Source: Caulobacterales bacterium (lineage in GTDB: Bacteria > Pseudomonadota > Alphaproteobacteria > Caulobacterales > Caulobacteraceae). From it: a stretch of DNA of 39,619 bases. The notes beneath the pieces are model-generated. The model was not told the DNA's origin. It worked only from the letters and a program-made list of their open reading frames with translations, and ran no database searches. A program made the position numbers and the translations under genes. Shown here piece by piece: positions 32,271 to 39,619 of the stretch. The stretch spans positions 1 to 39,619 of the forward strand of contig JAFKGN010000169.1 in the NCBI GenBank assembly GCA_017307205.1, in the 5' to 3' direction. Position 1 is the stretch's first letter. Every line of letters starts with the position of its first letter.

Positions 32271-32388
32271 GGATCCTGAACAGCCCCCCCAGCCCCCCTG
32301 GACACCGGGGTGTTCGGTCGGCCGACGCTATCCAAGCGAATATCCCCGAAGCCCGTGCGGTCCCCCCCTCCTGCCGCGCGGGCTTTTC
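32271..32388 (+). ncRNA. Candidate small RNA with C-rich-loop hairpin and terminator
   Basis: Hairpin 1: GAACA (32278-32282) and CCCC (32284-32287) pair with GGGG (32307-32310) and TGTTC (32311-32315), with one bulged G. Inside it CCAG/CTGG closes a loop made only of C (32293-32297). A less GC-rich linker with CGAATATCC follows. Then a terminator hairpin (32349-32388) ends in TTTT on the plus strand only; its loop is TCCCCCCCTCCTG. The two-hairpin, C-rich-loop layout resembles alphaproteobacterial regulatory RNAs such as Caulobacter GsrN or the CUCCUCCC-loop ('cuckoo') RNAs. The 5' end is a guess, no good promoter was identified, and no sequence match could be tested. Confidence 0.5.
32349..32388 (+). 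terminator. Rho-independent terminator with anti-Shine-Dalgarno-like loop
   Basis: AAGCCCGTGCGG (32349-32360) pairs with CCGCGCGGGCTT (32374-32385) with one G-T pair, followed by T to 32387. The 13-base loop (32361-32373) contains CCCCTCCT. There is no gene on the plus strand for over 600 bases upstream, which suggests an unannotated transcript. Confidence 0.75.
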
Positions 32389-32432
32389 GCTGTCTGGAGC
32401 CAGACGTCCGGGGGACGGCGTGGGATGGGTCG

Positions 32433-33134
32433 TCAGTCGGCCTTGCCGGGCAGCACGGCCATGATGCGGCCGCCCTTGGCGCCCTGCAGCAGCACGACGC
32501 TCTCAAGCCCGTCATCGGCCGTCGCCGGCACGGAATAGACGCGCGGGCGGCCGGCCCAGGCGCCAAGGCGCACGATCTCGCGCACCACGTTCTTCTGATT
32601 CACCGTCTGGCCACGGTTTTCACCCCGCCGGACGACGACCTCCTGCGGCCGCGGATCGTAGCGCACGAGCCAGACCTCGCCGCCGCCACGCGGCGACGGA
32701 CCGGAGCCGACCGCGACGCGGCCGTCGTGGCGGAATTCCATGTCCGGCGGATCGCGAGGCGTCTTGGCCTGAGCGGCCACCAACTTCTCCACCGCGTCGG
32801 GACGGGCCGCGGAGGTCTGCACGCGGCCGTCGACCACCACCTGCGGGGTGAAGACGTCGCGCAGGGCCAGGGCCTTGGTGTAGGCGCGCTGACGCGCGGC
32901 GAACTCCGGCTTGGCGAAGGTGTCTTCCCAGCCGAGGTAATCCCAGTAGTCGACGGGGAAGGTCAGGGCGAGCACGCCCGGGTCGCTCGAAAGCTCGGCC
33001 AGGGTGTCGTTCGCGCCGCTGCACGCCGCGCAGCCTTGCGCGGTGTACAGCTCGACGACGACTGGCGGGCGGGCCAGGGCCGGCGAAGCGGCGGCGGCCA
33101 GCAGGCCAGCGATGAAGATCAGCGCCTTGGGCAT
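32433..33134 (-). CDS. DUF1223 thioredoxin-like secreted protein
   Basis: A 233-residue protein with signal peptide MPKALIFIAGLLAAAASPALA, so periplasmic. The mature part begins VVVELYTAQGCAACSGANDTLAEL, the DUF1223 pattern with a CxxC (CAAC) in a thioredoxin-like position. It continues with LTFPVDYWDYLGWEDTFAKPEFAARQRAY, VFTPQVVVDGR and a beta-rich C-terminal half. No biochemical function is firmly known. The gene is on the same strand as acnA and 79 bases downstream of it. Confidence 0.88.
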   Translation of the reverse strand: MPKALIFIAGLLAAAASPALARPPVVVELYTAQGCAACSGANDTLAELSSDPGVLALTFPVDYWDYLGWEDTFAKPEFAARQRAYTKALALRDVFTPQVVVDGRVQTSAARPDAVEKLVAAQAKTPRDPPDMEFRHDGRVAVGSGPSPRGGGEVWLVRYDPRPQEVVVRRGENRGQTVNQKNVVREIVRLGAWAGRPRVYSVPATADDGLESVVLLQGAKGGRIMAVLPGKAD

Positions 33135-33213
33135 CCCGCCTTCTTTATGCGAACTCGGCGGGGGCCGACCGTCACGAGCCCGTGAGGGCCGACCCCGCCG
33201 TTTGTGAACCGCC

Positions 33214-35919
<2,706 letters not shown>

Positions 35920-36044
35920 TGTGGGAGATCCTTTTCTGTCCCCGGCCGACCTGGACCCGCTCCCGATGCGCTGCGCCTGCGGCGGAGGACTCACAGCGTC
36001 CCCGGCAGCGTCGCTTGCGCCCGTGCGATGGGCAGCCGCGCGCT

Positions 36045-36072
36045 TCATAGCCGCGAGACCCTTACTCGTCCA
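36045..36072 (-). promoter_or_regulatory. Candidate housekeeping promoter of acnA
   Basis: Read on the minus strand, TGGACGA (36072-36066) is followed after 14 bases by GCTATGA (36051-36045). This closely fits the Caulobacter housekeeping consensus TTGACGS-N10-14-GCTANAWC, with mismatches in each element. It would start transcription roughly 120 bases before the acnA ATG. It lies only 22 bases from the divergent ccmA start, so the two genes share a compact control region. Confidence 0.5.
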
Positions 36073-36093
36073 TGTCGGCGACAGGGTCTTTCT

Positions 36094-36705
36094 ATGATCA
36101 CGGCCGTTCAGATCGATGCGCTCGCCCTGCGACGGGGCGAACGCCTGCTGTTCGAGCGGTTCGACCTTACGCTCCGCACGGGTGACGCCGTCGCCCTCAC
36201 CGGGCGCAACGGGGCCGGCAAGACCAGCCTGCTGCGCGCCGTCGCCGGCCTGATTCGGCCCGAGGCGGGCTCGGTGCGCTTCGAGGGCGCGACCGGCGCT
36301 CTCGAGGCCGAGACCGCCCGCGCCGAGGGCCTGCACCTGATGGGCCACCATGACGGCCTGAAGTCCGGGCGCACCGCCCGTGAGGAGTTGCAGTTCCAGG
36401 GCCAGTGGACCGGCGCCAAGGCCGAGGCGGTGGACCAGGCGATCGAGACCATGCAGCTCACCCGCCTGCTCGACATCGAGGTGCGCCGCCTTTCGGCCGG
36501 CCAACGCCGCCGTCTAGCGCTCGCGCGGCTCGTCGCCTCGCCCCGTGCGCTGTGGCTGCTCGACGAGCCCCTGGCTCCGCTGGACAGCGAACAGCGCGCC
36601 CGCTTCGGCGATCTGATGGCCCGGCACCTGGCCGACGGCGGCCTGATCCTGGCGGCGGTGCACGACCCGCTGCCGGTGCAGACCCGCGAGGCGCAGATCG
36701 CATGA
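36094..36705 (+). CDS. ccmA: Haem exporter ATP-binding protein CcmA
   Basis: ATPase of the CcmABCD complex in system I cytochrome c maturation; it drives release of haem-loaded CcmE. The 203-residue protein starts [21 protein letters not shown] at the ATG at 36094. It has Walker [15 protein letters not shown], signature [13 protein letters not shown] and Walker [16 protein letters not shown]. The stop overlaps the ccmB start in ATGA (36702-36705), indicating coupled translation. The frame is open far upstream through acnA's antisense strand, but that is not coding. Confidence 0.93.
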   Translation: MITAVQIDALALRRGERLLFERFDLTLRTGDAVALTGRNGAGKTSLLRAVAGLIRPEAGSVRFEGATGALEAETARAEGLHLMGHHDGLKSGRTAREELQFQGQWTGAKAEAVDQAIETMQLTRLLDIEVRRLSAGQRRRLALARLVASPRALWLLDEPLAPLDSEQRARFGDLMARHLADGGLILAAVHDPLPVQTREAQIA

Positions 36706-37367
36706 GCGCCTTCTCCGCACTTCTGCGCCGTGAATTCTCCCTCGCCTTCGGGCGTGGCGGCGGGCCGCTGCTCGCCCTGGCCTTCTATGCCTGCGTCACC
36801 TCGCTGGCCCCGCTCGCCGCCGGCCGCGCGCCCGAGACCCTGGCCGCCGTCGCCCCCGGCCTCGCCTGGCTGGCCCTGGCGCTCGCCAGCCTTCTGTCGC
36901 TCGAGCGATTGTTCGAACGCGACTACGAGGACGGCGCCCTCGACCTGCTGGCTCTCGGCCCCATTCCCCTGGAGCTGACCTGCGCCACCAAGTGCCTCGC
37001 CCAGTGGCTGGCGACGGGCGCGCCGCTGGCCCTTGCCGCCCCGATCGCCGCGATCGCCCTCGGCGCCCCGGTCTCGCTGGCGCCCCTTACCGTCCTTGCC
37101 GCCCTGATCGGCGGCCTGTCCTTCGCCTTCCTCGGCGGCCTCGGCGCATCGCTATCGCTCGGCAGCCGGCGCGGCGGCATGCTGGTGGCGGTGATCGTGC
37201 TGCCGCTGTTCACCCCGCCGGTGATCTTCGGCGCCGGCGCCCTCTGGGCCTTCGGCGAGGGCCTGCCCTGGGCCTCGGGGCTGCTCCTGCTGGGCGGCTA
37301 TACGGCGGCGGCCGTCGCCCTGGCCCCGATCGGCATGGCCGCGGCCTGCCGCAACGCCCTGTCCTGA
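36702..37367 (+). CDS. ccmB: Haem exporter permease CcmB
   Basis: Inner-membrane subunit of the CcmABCD complex, 221 residues with about six helices (for example [59 protein letters not shown]). Family markers are the N-terminal [32 protein letters not shown] and [21 protein letters not shown]. The start ATG overlaps the ccmA stop. In the usual order ccmC follows directly; here an LTXXQ gene comes between, with a 149-base gap before it. Confidence 0.93.
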   Translation: MSAFSALLRREFSLAFGRGGGPLLALAFYACVTSLAPLAAGRAPETLAAVAPGLAWLALALASLLSLERLFERDYEDGALDLLALGPIPLELTCATKCLAQWLATGAPLALAAPIAAIALGAPVSLAPLTVLAALIGGLSFAFLGGLGASLSLGSRRGGMLVAVIVLPLFTPPVIFGAGALWAFGEGLPWASGLLLLGGYTAAAVALAPIGMAAACRNALS

Positions 37368-37389
37368 CCCTTCCGGTCATTGCAACCGC

Positions 37390-37406
37390 TTGTCTTCATG
37401 CGACAA
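37390..37406. promoter_or_regulatory. Short inverted repeat TTGTC-N7-GACAA after ccmB
   Basis: TTGTC at 37390-37394 and GACAA at 37402-37406 are perfect inverted copies with a seven-base gap. They lie 23 bases after the ccmB stop and about 110 bases before the LTXXQ gene. The spacing and form suit an operator, but the region is not long enough to rule out chance. Confidence 0.3.
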
Positions 37407-37430
37407 ATCCGGCTCCAACATGAAACAAAC

Positions 37431-37456
37431 GTAACTTTCCCCGTCACGCCTTCGCC
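37431..37456 (+). promoter_or_regulatory. Possible ECF-type promoter before the LTXXQ gene
   Basis: GTAACT (37431-37436), 16 bases, then CGCC (37453-37456) resembles ECF sigma promoters with an AAC core in the -35 and CG in the -10; Caulobacter SigF sites are described as GTAACC-N16-CGAA. The -35 fits well and the -10 only half. If real, the transcript starts about 55 bases before the start codon at 37517. Confidence 0.3.
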
Positions 37457-37516
37457 TTAAACCAGGATCAGCCTGAGATCAGTGTTTTCCCACCCGTCTC
37501 GCAAGGATTGACCCCC

Positions 37517-38140
37517 ATGCCTCACCTGACCCGCAAAGGCTTGGCGTTCGGCGCCGTGGCCGCCCTTTCGTTGGCCGGCGCCGCCGTCGTCGCCGTGGCC
37601 CAACCCGCCCCGCCGCCCGCGCCCGGCGCGCCGCAAGTTCGACAGGAACGCCAGATCATCATCCGCCGCGACGGTCCCGACGGTCAGCGCCGGGTCGAAG
37701 TCCGACGCCCCGGCCGCGATCGCGCCGACATCATGATGCGCACCTCCGAGAACCGCGCCGAGCGCCTGCGCACCATGCTGCAGCTGACGCCCAATCAGGA
37801 GGGCGCCCTGCAGGCCTTCCTCACCGCCACCGCCCCGCCGCAGCGCGATGTGCTTCGCCCGGCCGTCGCCGAGCGCGGCCCGCAGACCGCCGTCGAGCGC
37901 GCCGACCGCATGGCGGAGGCCACCGCCCGTATCGCCGCCGACACCAAGAAGCGCGCCGACGCCACCCGCACCTTCTATGCGGCCCTTACCCCGTCGCAGA
38001 AGAAGGTCTTCGACACCACCGCCGGCATGAACGGCGGTCCGATGATGCGGACCCGCGTCATGCGGTTCGACGGCCCGCCTCCCGCGCCGCCGGCCCCGCC
38101 TGCTCCGCCCCGTCCGCCAGCGCCCCCGCGCGCAGGCTAA
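37517..38140 (+). CDS. Periplasmic LTXXQ (Spy/CpxP-like) protein
   Basis: A 207-residue exported protein. The signal peptide spans about residues 1-29 (GLAFGAVAALSLAGAAVVAVAQ). The mature protein has two LTXXQ motifs, LTPNQEGALQ and LTPSQKKVFD, framing helical, Ala/Arg-rich sequence, as in Spy and CpxP, which are periplasmic chaperones or stress sensors; some relatives bind metals. Both ends of the mature protein are proline-rich (PAPPPAPGAP near the start, a PPAPPAPP-type tail at the end). The ATG at 37517 has AAGGA nine bases upstream; a TTG at 37508 is the alternative. It sits between ccmB and ccmC. Confidence 0.82.
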   Translation: MPHLTRKGLAFGAVAALSLAGAAVVAVAQPAPPPAPGAPQVRQERQIIIRRDGPDGQRRVEVRRPGRDRADIMMRTSENRAERLRTMLQLTPNQEGALQAFLTATAPPQRDVLRPAVAERGPQTAVERADRMAEATARIAADTKKRADATRTFYAALTPSQKKVFDTTAGMNGGPMMRTRVMRFDGPPPAPPAPPAPPRPPAPPRAG

Positions 38141-38182
38141 GCCGTAATTGCGCGCGGGGCGGGCGGTCTGTAATCAGAGCCT

Positions 38183-38920
38183 ATGAAGCTGCCCCGCGCG
38201 CTCGATTTCCTGCAGAACCCCGAGCGGTTCATGACCGTCTCGCGTTGGCTGGCGCCGACGCTCGGCGTCCTGGCCGCCGCGTTGATCCTGCCGGCCCTGT
38301 GGCTGACCCTGACTGCTCCCGGCGACTATCAGCAGGGCAGCACGGTCGTGCTCCTGCCCATCCACGTGGCCGCCGCCTGGATGTCGATGTTCGTCTATGC
38401 CTGCCTGGGCGGGGCATGCTTCCTGGCCTTGGTCTTCCGCCAGGTGCTGGCCGACGCCGCCGCCAAGGCCGCCGCCCCGCTGGGCGCCGTGTTCACCGCC
38501 CTCACCCTGATCATCGGCTCCCTGTGGGGCCGCCCGATGTGGGGCACGTGGTGGGTGTGGGATGCGCGGATCACCTCAGTGCTGATCCTGTTCCTGCTCT
38601 ATCTCAGCTACCTCGCCCTTCGCGCCGCCATTGAGGACGAGACCAAGGCCTCGCGCATGGCCTCGATCCTGGCGATGGTCGGCCTCGTGAACCTGCCGAT
38701 CATCCACTTCTCGGTGGTGTGGTGGAATTCCCTGCACCAGGGCAGCTCGACCTTTGGAGCCGACGACGGCGACAGCCTGCCGACCGTCTATCTCGTGCCG
38801 CTGCTGCTGATGGTCCTCGGCTTCATGGCCGCCTTCGGCTCCCTGTGGCTGGTGCGCATCCGAGGCGAGGTGTGGCGCCGCCGCGCACGCGCCGCCGCCC
38901 TTCGCGCCGCCGGAGCCTGA
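38183..38920 (+). CDS. ccmC: Haem exporter protein CcmC
   Basis: Inner-membrane haem-handling protein, 245 residues, six helices. It passes haem to CcmE through the tryptophan-rich periplasmic motif, here WGRPMWGTWWVWDARITS. The histidines flanking this motif, expected as haem ligands, are seen in PIHVAAAWMS and IIHFSVVWWNSLHQG. The ATG at 38183 is preceded by a 42-base gap after the LTXXQ gene without an obvious terminator, so read-through is possible. ccmD follows after four bases. Confidence 0.95.
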   Translation: MKLPRALDFLQNPERFMTVSRWLAPTLGVLAAALILPALWLTLTAPGDYQQGSTVVLLPIHVAAAWMSMFVYACLGGACFLALVFRQVLADAAAKAAAPLGAVFTALTLIIGSLWGRPMWGTWWVWDARITSVLILFLLYLSYLALRAAIEDETKASRMASILAMVGLVNLPIIHFSVVWWNSLHQGSSTFGADDGDSLPTVYLVPLLLMVLGFMAAFGSLWLVRIRGEVWRRRARAAALRAAGA

Positions 38921-38924
38921 GCCC

Positions 38925-39077
38925 ATGTTCGAATTCGGAAAGTACGCGCCCTACATCTGGCCGGCCTTCATCGCCACCGCCCTGGGTTTCGCCTGGATGA
39001 TCGCCGACAGCCTGCTGCGCACCCGCGCCTGGAAGCGGAAGGCCGAGACCGCCCAGATGCGCCGCGCCGACGACTAG
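38925..39077 (+). CDS. ccmD: Haem exporter protein CcmD
   Basis: A 50-residue membrane peptide, MFEFGKYAPYIWPAFIATAL and onward, with one helix (about residues 9-29) and a basic cytoplasmic tail (RTRAWKRKAETAQMRR). The small size, the FGKYAPYIW opening and the position between ccmC and ccmG identify it. CcmD holds haem-bound CcmE on CcmC and helps its release by CcmAB. It starts four bases after the ccmC stop; its stop region contains the AGGA used by the next gene. Confidence 0.88.
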   Translation: MFEFGKYAPYIWPAFIATALGFAWMIADSLLRTRAWKRKAETAQMRRADD

Positions 39078-39087
39078 GATCGTTCTG

Positions 39088-39615
39088 ATGAAGCGTTGGA
39101 TCGCCTTTTCGCCGCTACTGATCCTGGTGGCGCTGGGCCTGATGTTCCTCTTCTTCTCGCTGAAGCGGAATCCGCAGATCGAGCCCGGGAAGCTGGTCGG
39201 CAAACCTGTGCCGATGCTCACCATGGCCCGTCTCGACACCGGCGAGATGATGACTCTGGCCTCGACGCTGAAGGGCCCGACCCTGATCAACATCTGGGCC
39301 TCGTGGTGCGCGCCTTGTCAGATCGAGGCGCCGGTTCTGATGCAGCTGAAGCAACAAGGCGTGCACCTGGTGGGTATCGACTACGAGGACGATCCCCCGC
39401 GCGGCTCGCCCCAGGCGGCCCAGGGCTTCCTCGAGAAATTCGGCAACCCCTTCGCCTACGTTCTGGCCGACCCGGATGGCCGCGCCGGCATCGAATTCGG
39501 CGCCACCGGCGTGCCGGAGACCTACCTCGTCGGCGCCGACGGGATCATCCTGGCCAAGCACACCGGCCCCCTCACCGTCGAGGAAGCCGACGCCATGCTG
39601 GCCAAGGCCCGCTAG
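39088..39615 (+). CDS. ccmG: Thiol:disulfide interchange protein CcmG (DsbE)
   Basis: Membrane-anchored periplasmic thioredoxin that reduces the cysteines of apocytochrome c before haem attachment. The 175-residue protein has an N-terminal anchor (FSPLLILVALGLMFLFFSL), then the family's PVPMLTMARLDTGE, the active site IWASWCAPCQIEAPVL (WCAPC), GIDYEDDP and the cis-proline loop GATGVPETYLV. AGGA at the ccmD stop serves as ribosome site. The remaining ccm genes (E, F, H) are not in the window but could follow. Confidence 0.95.
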   Translation: MKRWIAFSPLLILVALGLMFLFFSLKRNPQIEPGKLVGKPVPMLTMARLDTGEMMTLASTLKGPTLINIWASWCAPCQIEAPVLMQLKQQGVHLVGIDYEDDPPRGSPQAAQGFLEKFGNPFAYVLADPDGRAGIEFGATGVPETYLVGADGIILAKHTGPLTVEEADAMLAKAR

Positions 39616-39619
39616 GCCT

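Larger units (their letters stand above)
32094..32432. other. 339-base gene-free stretch between DUF2794 and DUF1223
   Basis: No supported gene lies here; the reading frames present are short, overlap the dyads and show no family sequence. It contains a 12-bp hairpin dyad (32148-32180), a short palindrome (32190-32201), the C-rich hairpin (32278-32315) and a terminator (32349-32388). I searched both strands by eye for the general stress sigma factor (EcfG/SigT) pattern GGAAC-N16/17-GTT and saw no match. Confidence 0.7.

Noticed and set aside
32094..32432. SRP RNA, tmRNA, RNase P RNA or 6S RNA in the gene-free stretch
   Set aside because: I looked for their conserved cores (for example the SRP GGTCAGG/GGAAGCAG loop and RNase P GAGGAAAGTCC) on both strands and found none.
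31746..32433. Firm assignment of the small RNA as GsrN
   Set aside because: No SigT promoter is seen and the sequence could not be compared, so only the architecture is claimed as similar.
35920..36504. 195-residue N-terminal extension of aconitase
   Set aside because: It covers the promoter region and the antisense of ccmA; the conserved start is at 35919 with AGGA upstream.

Overview
The window is ordinary chromosome from a high-GC alphaproteobacterium, most likely of the Caulobacterales (Caulobacter/Phenylobacterium type). Codons are strongly GC3-biased, and several families are typical of that group: an LptC-LptA-LptB block downstream of a short ribonuclease D, a DUF2794 protein, an NDUFA9-like epimerase and a ccmABCDG cytochrome c maturation cluster. 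I see no insertion sequence, prophage, CRISPR array or rRNA. High GC leaves long antisense reading frames almost everywhere; these were discarded.

Layout, left to right. 1-7.4 kb: the tail of a plus-strand gene, a class A penicillin-binding protein, an isoaspartyl peptidase, then a minus-strand unit tRNA-Leu > ribonuclease D > lptC > lptA > lptB > Dabb protein, and an exported M20 peptidase. 7.4-15.5 kb: an NDUFA9-like protein, undecaprenyl-diphosphatase (uppP) and the glutamate synthase operon gltD-gltB. A near-perfect Fur box lies between uppP and gltD. 15.5-25.5 kb: metabolic and envelope genes in mixed orientation (glutathione transferase, queG, alpha/beta hydrolase, GT2 glycosyltransferase, argE, purU, an FKBP lipoprotein, galU, threonine ammonia-lyase, a FemAB/GNAT-like protein). 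25.5-33.1 kb: nadE, an isoprenylcysteine-methyltransferase-like membrane protein, a fused peptide-type ABC ATPase, an SGNH hydrolase, a Bax-inhibitor-1 protein, DUF2794 and DUF1223. 33.2-39.6 kb: aconitase acnA, divergent from ccmA-ccmB, then an LTXXQ (Spy/CpxP-like) protein, ccmC, ccmD and ccmG.

How the genes fit together. Envelope biogenesis is prominent: PBP1A, UppP, Lpt proteins, GalU and a glycosyltransferase. A second thread is iron and redox: glutamate synthase (Fe-S, with a Fur box upstream), QueG (Fe-S), aconitase (Fe-S) and haem delivery for cytochrome c. The only gene-free stretch above 300 bases, between DUF2794 and DUF1223, is the least ordinary part of the window. It holds two further dyads and a probable small RNA made of a C-rich-loop hairpin followed by a Rho-independent terminator whose loop carries CCTCCT, the anti-Shine-Dalgarno core.
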